Shown here piece by piece: positions 1 through 5,487 of a stretch of 8,280 bases of DNA. Location: NCBI GenBank assembly GCA_904502205.1, contig CAJGDR010000041.1, positions 1 to 8,280 of the forward strand, in the 5' to 3' direction. The stretch's first letter is position 1, and the number at the start of each line of letters is the position of its first letter. Position numbers and translations under genes: made by a program. Source of the DNA: an uncultured Bacilli bacterium (lineage in GTDB: Bacteria > Bacillota_I > Bacilli_A > ML615J-28 > CAG-313). The notes under the pieces were generated by a model. It searched no databases. It saw only the letters and a list, made by a program, of their open reading frames with translations, and had not been told where the DNA came from.

Positions 1-312
1 GTAGAAGGTGTTTGTGAATGTGGAGAAAAAGATCCTAACTACGTTCCACCACACGTACATGAATTCGTAGAAGGTGTTTGTGAATGCGGAGAAAAAGATC
101 CTAACTACGTTCCACCACACGTACATGAATTTGTAGAAGGTGTTTGTGAATGCGGTGAAAAAGATCCTAACTATGTTCCACCACACGTACATGAATTTGT
201 AGAAGGTGTTTGTGAATGCGGTGAAAAAGATCCTAACTATGTTCCACCACACGTACATGAATTTGTTGAAGGTGTTTGTGAATGTGGTGAAAAAGATCCT
301 AATTATGTTCCT
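1..312 (+). repeat. 66-bp in-frame tandem repeat, 4 full copies plus 48 bp of a fifth
   Basis: Copies lie at 1-66, 67-132, 133-198 and 199-264, with a partial copy at 265-312 that diverges after the Pro codon (Pro-Glu-Ala-His instead of Pro-Pro-His). Copies 3 and 4 are identical in all 66 bases. Copies 1 and 2 differ at two positions, and copies 2 and 3 at two; every difference is a silent third-base change, so all full copies encode the same 22 residues. The unit is a multiple of three, so copy-number changes keep the frame. The array begins outside the window and its full length is unknown. Confidence 0.97.
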
Positions 313-729
313 GAAGCTCACAAAGTTATGTTTGCTGATGTTAATCCTGAATCATCTGCTTTAGAAACAAATGATATGGCTGAATTAATTACTGAAAGTA
401 TTTCTGTTGAAGAAGCTAAAGAAAAGATCGAAGATGAAGTTCTTGAACAATTAGTAGTTAAAGCCAATGACTTAGCAAAATATAAGAAAGCGAAAAAAGA
501 AAAATATATTGTTAATATTGACAGTATTTCTGATAAATTTAACAATGGTGAAGTCGTTAATCTTGAATCACTTAAAGCAAGAAATTTATTACCTAAAAAA
601 TGTAATTACTTTAAAGTTCTTGCACGTGGTATTTTAGATAAGAAATTAACGTTCGAAGCTAATGACTTCTCTAAAGATGCAATTAAGATGATTTTATTAA
701 CTGGTGGTAATGTTATTAGAGTTCAATAA
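1..729 (+). CDS. Cys/His-repeat protein with C-terminal uL15-like domain (5' end missing)
   Basis: The frame is open from the first base and stops at TAA 727-729, giving 242 visible codons; the true start lies upstream. Codons 1-104 are four complete 22-residue units plus a partial fifth, each with CECGEKDPNYVPP followed by HVHEF. The CxC and HxH pairs could bind a metal such as zinc (inference). Next comes an acidic, probably helical linker and a lysine-rich patch (KYKKAKKEK). The last ~72 residues (511-726) read like the end of ribosomal protein uL15: VNIDSI, a NGEVV-LESL stretch, then KVLARGILDKKLTFEAND, FSKDA and a GG before the final beta strand. Normal bacterial L15 is ~145 residues with a glycine-rich basic N-terminus and lies in the spc operon, so this is probably a paralogue or a domain reuse, not rplO itself. 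Cys/His units of this kind are commoner in secreted Firmicutes proteins; no signal peptide can be judged because the N-terminus is absent. Function unknown. Confidence 0.8.
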   Translation, partial: VEGVCECGEKDPNYVPPHVHEFVEGVCECGEKDPNYVPPHVHEFVEGVCECGEKDPNYVPPHVHEFVEGVCECGEKDPNYVPPHVHEFVEGVCECGEKDPNYVPEAHKVMFADVNPESSALETNDMAELITESISVEEAKEKIEDEVLEQLVVKANDLAKYKKAKKEKYIVNIDSISDKFNNGEVVNLESLKARNLLPKKCNYFKVLARGILDKKLTFEANDFSKDAIKMILLTGGNVIRVQ

Positions 730-739
730 GTCAAATTAG

Positions 740-768
740 TTGACAAAAAAGATGAAAAATGATATAAT
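740..768 (+). promoter_or_regulatory. Promoter of infC-rpmI-rplT operon
   Basis: A perfect -35 TTGACA (740-745) and a perfect -10 TATAAT (763-768) are separated by 17 bp, with a TG at 760-761 that forms an extended -10. The predicted transcript start is near 775, giving a leader of about 160 nt before infC. The -35 starts only 10 bases after the stop codon of the upstream gene, and no terminator is visible between them, so some read-through from upstream is possible. Confidence 0.9.
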
Positions 769-774
769 ATTTGA

Positions 775-909
775 GAATTAAATATGTAGTGAAAAGAAGA
801 AGATCCACTTCTCACCTGATCGATTATGTTGGTAGGTAAAAGAGTCATGAAAAATATTATCTTAGGATAATAGTATTATGTCTGTAAGTGGGTTATGCCC
901 ACTTTTTTT
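775..909 (+). promoter_or_regulatory. infC operon leader with attenuator (L20-leader type)
   Basis: This untranslated leader precedes infC. Visible structures are: an upstream imperfect stem pairing GTGA 789-792 with TCAC 812-815 and GAAG 796-799 with CTTC 808-811; a hairpin at 855-872 (TATTATC, TTAG loop, GATAATA); and an intrinsic terminator at 886-909. CCACTT at 805-810 is complementary to AAGTGG at 886-891, the left arm of the terminator, so an alternative long-range pairing could prevent termination. In Bacillus subtilis the same operon is controlled by ribosomal protein L20 binding its leader and promoting termination. Assignment here rests on position, gene order and structure; I could not run a covariance-model search. 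Confidence 0.72.
886..909 (+). terminator. Leader attenuator terminator upstream of infC
   Basis: A 7-bp GC-containing stem, AAGTGGG (886-892) with CCCACTT (898-904), has a 5-nt loop and is followed by a run of T through 909. It lies inside the leader, 28 bases before the infC start, so it must be conditional for the operon to be expressed. Confidence 0.88.
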
Positions 910-937
910 CATTCGTGTTTAAGTTTTTGGAGGTGAA

Positions 938-1483
938 ATTATTAGTAAGTCTTTCGATAAAAAAGTAGACAATCTTGTTAATGATGAAATTGAATTTGAT
1001 ACTGTATTGGTAATTTCTGAAACAGGTGAACAATTAGGTGAAATGAGCAGAAATGCTGCGCTTGATATTGCAGATGAACATGGACTTGATTTAGTATGTG
1101 TTGCTCCTAACGCTAAAATGCCTGTATGTAAGATCATGGATTACAGCAAATTCCGTTACGATCAAATGAAAAAAGCTAAAGAAGCTAAAAAGAATCAAAA
1201 AGTTATTAGTGTTAAAGAAATAAGATTAAGTCCAACAATTGATGTTGGTGACTTTAATACTAAACAAAAAGCTGCTAAGAAATTTTTAATGGATGGTGAC
1301 AAAGTTAAAGTTAGTTGTCGTTTCCGCGGTCGTATGATTGAACATGCTGAAAATACAATTCCATTGTTTACAAAGTTTGCTGAAGGCTTAGCAGAAGTAG
1401 GGAAAATTGATCAAAATCCTTACTTGGACGGGCGTAATATGTTTATGTCATTAAGTCCTAACCTAGACAAAAAGAAAAAATAA
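938..1483 (+). CDS. infC: Translation initiation factor IF-3, non-canonical ATT start
   Basis: IF-3 binds the 30S subunit, prevents premature 50S joining and proofreads start-codon and initiator-tRNA choice. The ~181-residue product shows the N domain with VNDEI (residue 14 on) and GEQLGEMSR, the APNAKMPVCKIMDYSKFRY signature (about 56-74), a lysine-rich linker helix (75-90), and the C domain opening with KEIRLSPTI and ending with DGRNMFMSL. No ATG, GTG or TTG lies where the conserved N-terminus requires one. A strong SD GGAGGTGA (929-936) is followed by tandem ATT codons at 938 and 941. Starting at 938 gives MISKSF, close to Bacillus MISKDF; 941 has more usual SD spacing (7 nt) and is the alternative. 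The in-frame TTG at 1007 would delete the conserved N-terminus. AUU starts let IF-3 repress its own translation in Escherichia coli. First gene of the rpmI-rplT operon; double TAA stop. Confidence 0.93.
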   Translation: MISKSFDKKVDNLVNDEIEFDTVLVISETGEQLGEMSRNAALDIADEHGLDLVCVAPNAKMPVCKIMDYSKFRYDQMKKAKEAKKNQKVISVKEIRLSPTIDVGDFNTKQKAAKKFLMDGDKVKVSCRFRGRMIEHAENTIPLFTKFAEGLAEVGKIDQNPYLDGRNMFMSLSPNLDKKKK

Positions 1484-1500
1484 TAAAGGAGAAATTAATT

Positions 1501-1701
1501 ATGCCAAAAATGAGATCACATAGCGGTACTAAAAAACGCTTAAAATTAACTGCATCTGGTAAAGTTCTTCGTGGACAACCTGGAACTAGCCATTTAGCAC
1601 CTGGAAAAACACAAAAACGTATTAGACATTTACGTAAATCAGCTGCTGTTTGTACTTCTGACCTACGTCGTATCAGACAACAAGTAGCTAATATTAAGTA
1701 G
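1501..1701 (+). CDS. rpmI: 50S ribosomal protein L35 (bL35)
   Basis: A structural protein of the large ribosomal subunit. The 66-residue product has the family's standard length and hallmark N-terminus MPKMRSHSGTKKRLK, followed by TASGKV, the TSHL motif and a basic C-terminal helix ending RRIRQQVANIK. It starts at ATG 9 nt after a GGAG SD (1488-1491) and 17 bases after the infC stop, so it is cotranscribed. Its TAG stop (1699-1701) overlaps the AGGAGG SD of rplT, which suggests coupled translation. In Bacillus this gene is under the L20 leader control of the operon. Confidence 0.97.
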   Translation: MPKMRSHSGTKKRLKLTASGKVLRGQPGTSHLAPGKTQKRIRHLRKSAAVCTSDLRRIRQQVANIK

Positions 1702-1714
1702 GAGGTAGTTCGAA

Positions 1715-2074
1715 ATGCCAAGAACAAAGGGTGGCGTAGTAAGCCGTAGAAGAAGAAACAGAGTTTTAAAATTAGCTAAAGGTTACTTTGGTTCAAAACA
1801 TGCTTTATATAAAACTGCTAATGAACAAGTAATGCACTCATTAAAATATGCATACCGTGACCGTAAAGCTAACAAACGTAATTTCCGTAAATTATGGATC
1901 ATTCGTATTAATGCTGCATCACGTGCAAACAACATTACTTATTCACAATTAATGTATGGTTTAAAATTAGTTAATATTGAAATCAACAGAAAAATGTTAG
2001 CTGATTTAGCTGTTAATGATGCTCAAACTTTTGCAAATCTTTGTGAAACTGCAAAAAAAGCATTAGCAAAATAG
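1715..2074 (+). CDS. rplT: 50S ribosomal protein L20 (bL20)
   Basis: A 23S rRNA-binding protein needed early in 50S assembly, and the known autogenous repressor of this operon in Bacillus and Escherichia coli. The 119-residue product is full length. It has the basic extended N-terminus ([26 protein letters not shown]), the central [24 protein letters not shown] segment, and the globular C-terminal domain that binds rRNA and the leader mRNA ([21 protein letters not shown]). An AGGAGG SD at 1700-1705 precedes the ATG by 9 nt. It is the last gene of the operon, followed by a strong terminator. Confidence 0.98.
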   Translation: MPRTKGGVVSRRRRNRVLKLAKGYFGSKHALYKTANEQVMHSLKYAYRDRKANKRNFRKLWIIRINAASRANNITYSQLMYGLKLVNIEINRKMLADLAVNDAQTFANLCETAKKALAK

Positions 2075-2080
2075 TAAATT

Positions 2081-2108
2081 AAAGATTTGGTTTTCCAAAT
2101 CTTTTTTT
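2081..2108 (+). terminator. Terminator of infC-rpmI-rplT operon
   Basis: A perfect 10-bp stem, AAAGATTTGG (2081-2090) with CCAAATCTTT (2095-2104), has a TTTT loop and a T-run through 2108. It lies 6 bases after the rplT stop and just upstream of the amidase promoter. Confidence 0.93.
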
Positions 2109-2115
2109 ATTTTAT

Positions 2116-2144
2116 GTGACACAATTTTAAAAAACTAGTATAAT
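2116..2144 (+). promoter_or_regulatory. Promoter of the amidase gene
   Basis: The -35 GTGACA (2116-2121, one mismatch to consensus) and the -10 TATAAT (2139-2144, perfect) are 17 bp apart. The expected transcript start is about 2151, right at the GGAGG SD (2151-2155), so the 5' leader would be only about 10 nt long. Confidence 0.78.
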
Positions 2145-2161
2145 ATTGTTGGAGGCACATT

Positions 2162-3304
2162 ATGGAACAAATTGAAAAAGTAATTTCGTTATTAAAAGAG
2201 GCACATGAAAAAGTTATTTTAAGAAAAGATATTAAAGTTTATGGTTATCAATTTAATTATCAATACGATTTTATTGGAGGACTTTCAAAATACTTATTTT
2301 CAAATTTAGAAATTAAAGAGTATTTAGCAGAAACTGTTGAAAATGGCGGATTTGGCAACCGTCCTGGTACTATAAAAGAAAGTACAGAATTCATTGTAGT
2401 TCACGATACTGCAAGTACTGCTGAAACAGCAGGAGCGATTGCTCATTCAAATTATGTACATAATGGTGGTGGTGGTACTAGCTGGCATTATAGTTCTGGA
2501 AGTGATGCTTTAGTTCATCAAATTCCTGATAATGAAGTAGCATATCACGCAGGAGATGGGTTAGCTGTTCCTTATGAACTTCATTGGACAGGCATTAAAG
2601 CTGAATATGATAATCCAATTATTACAATTAAAAATGGCTATTATCATATTAATGGTAAAAAGAGCTTAATTAAAATCCCGGTTATTACAATTGTTAAAGA
2701 TGGAAATGACATTTATTTAGAATCTGATGGTATAAGACAAGGTAGAAAATACAAAAAAAGTGATTTAGAAATGCTTAAATCACTTGAATTAACAGATTCT
2801 CATATTAATGATTATGGTTTACATACAGTTATTAAAGATGGATATTATTATATTGGTAATACATACTACAATCCATCTTATAATAAAATAGCTAATAAAG
2901 GTGGTAACCTAAGAAGTATTGGAATTGAAATGATGATTAATAAAGGATCTAATTTAGCATTCACATATCATAATACAGCAAAATTAATTGCAAAACTATT
3001 AGTTGAAAACAATTTAGATATAACAAGAGTTAAAGCACACCATTTCTTCAGTGGTAAAAATTGTCCATGTACATTAAGAGAAAATGATTTATGGAATTAT
3101 TTTATGAAGATGGTTAAAATTGAATATGACATGTTAAAAGCATCTAATAATATTGATATTAAATTTGTTTGTGATAGTGAATATGTAGATGAAAATGGAT
3201 TAATCAAAGAACTACCACTTGATGTTAAATCAATTAGTTATAAAGTTATTGTTTCAGATAATAATCAAACAAAAGAATTAGAATTTGTTTCAATTATAAA
3301 ATAA
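2162..3304 (+). CDS. N-acetylmuramoyl-L-alanine amidase (Amidase_2/PGRP fold)
   Basis: Cleaves the bond between N-acetylmuramic acid and L-alanine in peptidoglycan. The 380 residues show a ~72-residue N-terminal region of unknown role, then the amidase core split in two: 73-133 (FIVVHDTAST, TSWHYSSGSDALVHQIPDNEVAYHAGDG) and 250-305 (SIGIEM, VKAHHFFSGKNCP). By comparison with T7 lysozyme, the zinc ligands are H81, H293 and C301, with the same 8-residue His-Cys spacing, and the catalytic residues are Y110 and K299; all are present. A ~115-residue insertion (about 134-249) separates the halves and contains two similar NGYY/DGYY strands (KNGYYHINGK, KDGYYYIGNTYY), perhaps a small beta repeat. The last ~50 residues look like a beta-rich appendix. 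No signal peptide or membrane segment is visible, so it is either cytoplasmic (muropeptide recycling), released by lysis, or exported by another route. SD GGAGG lies 6 nt before the ATG. It has its own promoter and terminator. Confidence 0.88.
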   Translation: MEQIEKVISLLKEAHEKVILRKDIKVYGYQFNYQYDFIGGLSKYLFSNLEIKEYLAETVENGGFGNRPGTIKESTEFIVVHDTASTAETAGAIAHSNYVHNGGGGTSWHYSSGSDALVHQIPDNEVAYHAGDGLAVPYELHWTGIKAEYDNPIITIKNGYYHINGKKSLIKIPVITIVKDGNDIYLESDGIRQGRKYKKSDLEMLKSLELTDSHINDYGLHTVIKDGYYYIGNTYYNPSYNKIANKGGNLRSIGIEMMINKGSNLAFTYHNTAKLIAKLLVENNLDITRVKAHHFFSGKNCPCTLRENDLWNYFMKMVKIEYDMLKASNNIDIKFVCDSEYVDENGLIKELPLDVKSISYKVIVSDNNQTKELEFVSIIK

Positions 3305-3335
3305 AAGCATATAGGAATTTCCTATATGCTTTTTG
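3303..3335. terminator. Bidirectional terminator between convergent genes
   Basis: A perfect 13-bp stem, AAAAGCATATAGG (3303-3315) with CCTATATGCTTTT (3321-3333), has a 5-nt loop. A T-run follows on the plus strand, and the A-run on the left arm provides the T-run on the minus strand. It begins inside the amidase stop codon and ends 3 bases before the stop of the minus-strand phosphoesterase, so it can serve both transcripts. Confidence 0.93.
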
Positions 3336-3337
3336 TT

Positions 3338-5320
3338 TTATCTTTTTCTTTTAATTAATAATAATGCACAAGCACCAATTAATGGGATAATTGAAATAAA
3401 TCCCATATTACAATTCATACTATTTTGATTGTTGTTGTTTGGAGTTTCTGGATTATCTTGATTATCATTTGGATCTTCAATAGGTTCATCTTGCTCTGGA
3501 AGAGATTCAATAGTTAATTCCATGTTTTCTTGATTGAATTCCATAACACTTCCACCACTGAATAATTTATACAATAATTCAATAGAGATGTCTTCAGGTT
3601 TAATTTCTTCTGTTGTTTTGATTTCTGCATGACCTGAAACAATTGAAATTTCTTTATTTTTAAAATATAAAGTCATTGAGATTTCTTCAGTGTTATTTTG
3701 GTTGTATGAAACATTTACATCGTAAGTACCTGGTTGTTCTTCACGTTCGATAATATTTACTTTCATATCAGAAGGGAAGTTTAGAGTTTCATCATTATCT
3801 AATACTAAATTTTTACTATAAGTATTTCCTTCATAATCATGAACAAGAATTTCGTATTCATAATCTTTAGTAGGATAAGTAGTACCAATTATTGCAGTAT
3901 TTGAATTAGGACCAATATATTTAGTCATTTTGTAGTTATTATTGAATTTTAAAATAACATCAATTGTTTCTATATGACCATATGCATTGTTTGCCCAAAC
4001 AATACTTGATTTATAATTTGTTTCGTTGTATTCAATATGGATGCTATCCATAAATTCATCTATTTCAAAGTTTTTATCAATTGTTCTTTTAGATTTGATA
4101 CTAAATGTATCTTTTAGAGTTCCATCTTTACGGTAATAAGATAATGTTAATGTATCACCAATGATTTCACAAATTGAACCTGAATATTGACCAGAAGATT
4201 CTGATTCAATAACTACATCAAACATGCCTTTACCTTGTGCTGTGTAACTTTTTTGACCAGCACTTCCACCGATAAGGTATGTTACACCTTTTTCAGCATC
4301 AGGTTTGTTATTGAATAAAGGTTGAGTTCTAGCGTAAATGTGTTCATGACCACTAATTGCAAGATCTACTCCGTATTCTTCAAATACTGTACGCCAGTCG
4401 CTATTAACGGCTTTTGCATCACTGTCATATACACCAGTTGAATAAGCACCTGGGTGTGACATAACAATAATGAATTTTGAAGGATTATTTTGAACTACAT
4501 TTTTAAACCATGCAATTTGTTCAGCAGTGTAGTTTTTACCATCTGATCTATGCATAATATCTAACATAATAAATAAAACATCATTTTGCATGAAATAGTA
4601 AGAAGAATTCATGCGTTGTTCTGGACCATTTTGTGGATTGAAATAATATTGATTGTAGATTGAAGCATCAATATATCCAGCTGCTGAACTATGATATAGT
4701 TCATGGTTACCAGGGATAGTTGCTTGTAAATATTGTTGGTTTAATGTAGTCATGTATTTTTCGAAATTGTTCCATTCAGTTTCATAACCACCACGGTCAA
4801 CGATATCTCCAGCGATCATAAAGAAGTTGATATTGTTGTTAATACTTACAAGTTTATTAATTAAATCATTTGATTGTGAGAAAGCTGAACCACTAGCTTG
4901 AGTATCACATAATACACCAAATGTTAATTTGTTTTTATTAGGTGTTTTGAATGATTGGATTTGTGATACTTCATTTCCATAAACAACTTGATAATAGTAT
5001 GTTGCATCTTCATATAAGTTAGTTAGGTTGGCACGACAAACGAAACGTTCTGCATAAATTGTTTCTGGTTGACCGTTAGTTTGTCCCTTACTATAAATTT
5101 TTTCATCTGGTGTAACTTCTGTATAATCACTTAAATCACTGTGTAAACTATATCGTACTTTTGTACCAGCTACTTTTGAGTGATATATAACACCAGCTTC
5201 ATCGTAAGTTTCACCGACAGAAACCCTTAAATTATAACAAAATTCAGTATTGGCTTTTACATAAATACCACTAATGAACAATGTTAAAGTTAATAAAAAT
5301 ATAAAATAAAGCTTTTTCAT
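3338..5320 (-). CDS. Secreted, C-terminally anchored metallophosphoesterase (purple acid phosphatase-like)
   Basis: Predicted to hydrolyse phosphate esters outside the cell; the substrate is unknown. The 660 residues are: a signal peptide (1-23, positive MKK, hydrophobic core, VKA before the likely cut); a fibronectin-III-like domain as in purple acid phosphatases (about 28-126); and a calcineurin-type catalytic domain (about 131-410). All metal-site motifs are seen: D139/Q141 (CDTQ), D172 (GDIVDRG), N205-H206 (GNHE), H289 (SHP) and H325/H327 (GHEH). Gln replaces His in the first motif. A beta-rich region of unknown family follows (about 415-600). Then come an acidic Asp/Asn/Pro/Gln linker (605-634), NCNMG, a hydrophobic segment (641-656) and a KRKR tail, giving membrane anchoring without LPXTG. 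SD AGGAGG (complement of 5325-5330) precedes the ATG by 4 nt. Convergent with the amidase and divergent from the DUF1189-like gene. The product class is firm; the substrate is not. Confidence 0.9.
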   Translation of the reverse strand: MKKLYFIFLLTLTLFISGIYVKANTEFCYNLRVSVGETYDEAGVIYHSKVAGTKVRYSLHSDLSDYTEVTPDEKIYSKGQTNGQPETIYAERFVCRANLTNLYEDATYYYQVVYGNEVSQIQSFKTPNKNKLTFGVLCDTQASGSAFSQSNDLINKLVSINNNINFFMIAGDIVDRGGYETEWNNFEKYMTTLNQQYLQATIPGNHELYHSSAAGYIDASIYNQYYFNPQNGPEQRMNSSYYFMQNDVLFIMLDIMHRSDGKNYTAEQIAWFKNVVQNNPSKFIIVMSHPGAYSTGVYDSDAKAVNSDWRTVFEEYGVDLAISGHEHIYARTQPLFNNKPDAEKGVTYLIGGSAGQKSYTAQGKGMFDVVIESESSGQYSGSICEIIGDTLTLSYYRKDGTLKDTFSIKSKRTIDKNFEIDEFMDSIHIEYNETNYKSSIVWANNAYGHIETIDVILKFNNNYKMTKYIGPNSNTAIIGTTYPTKDYEYEILVHDYEGNTYSKNLVLDNDETLNFPSDMKVNIIEREEQPGTYDVNVSYNQNNTEEISMTLYFKNKEISIVSGHAEIKTTEEIKPEDISIELLYKLFSGGSVMEFNQENMELTIESLPEQDEPIEDPNDNQDNPETPNNNNQNSMNCNMGFISIIPLIGACALLLIKRKR

Positions 5321-5342
5321 AAGTCCTCCTTAGTATAATAAT

Positions 5343-5371
5343 ATTTTAATATAAAATTATAAAAATAACAA
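5343..5371 (-). promoter_or_regulatory. Possible promoter of the metallophosphoesterase gene
   Basis: Read on the minus strand, TTGTTA (5371-5366, 4 of 6 consensus) and TAAAAT (5348-5343, 5 of 6) are 17 bp apart. They would start transcription near 5336, upstream of the SD. The region is very AT-rich, so chance matches are likely. The better-looking TATACT at 5337-5332 is too close to the SD to be the -10. Confidence 0.4.
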
Positions 5372-5381
5372 TTAAAATTGT
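5368..5381. promoter_or_regulatory. 14-bp palindrome in the divergent promoter region
   Basis: ACAATT-AA-AATTGT is an inverted repeat that overlaps the possible -35 of the phosphoesterase promoter. It could be an operator for a dimeric regulator, but in sequence this AT-rich it may be chance. Confidence 0.25.
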
Positions 5382-5437
5382 AAATCTTTTTTAATATTTC
5401 GAAATTCTCTTTATAAAACCTTTTTTTAACATAAGTA

Positions 5438-5466
5438 ATGACAAAAAATGGTTTTTGTGATATACT
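5438..5466 (+). promoter_or_regulatory. Promoter of the DUF1189-like gene and leuS
   Basis: The -35 ATGACA (5438-5443, one mismatch) and the -10 TATACT (5461-5466, one mismatch) are 17 bp apart, with a TG at 5458-5459 forming an extended -10. The expected start is near 5473, with a ~15-nt leader, which leaves no room for a T-box or other riboswitch ahead of leuS. The spacer holds an inverted repeat, ACAAAAA (5441-5447) and TTTTTGT (5452-5458), that could be an operator. Confidence 0.75.
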
Positions 5467-5487
5467 AATAAAATATAGGAGGGTGCT

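Noticed and set aside
1..312. Direct repeats resembling a CRISPR array
   Set aside because: The 66-bp units are contiguous with no unique spacers, are fully coding in one frame and encode a clear protein repeat.
318..545. Minus-strand ORF of 75 residues
   Set aside because: It is antisense to the repeat/uL15-like gene, has no recognisable SD or family, and its composition mirrors the coding strand.
1007..1009. TTG as the infC start
   Set aside because: It would remove the conserved VNDEI region and lies far from the strong SD at 929-936.
1458..1727. Minus-strand ORF across rpmI
   Set aside because: It is wholly antisense to infC end, rpmI and rplT start, which are unmistakable ribosomal genes.
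3488..3502. LPEQD in the phosphoesterase as an LPXTG sortase signal
   Set aside because: It lacks the TG, and lies about 30 residues before the hydrophobic helix, too far for a standard sortase signal.
5321..5487. T-box or other riboswitch ahead of the leuS operon
   Set aside because: The predicted transcript start near 5473 leaves only ~15 nt of leader, and no T-box sequence or terminator hairpin is visible.
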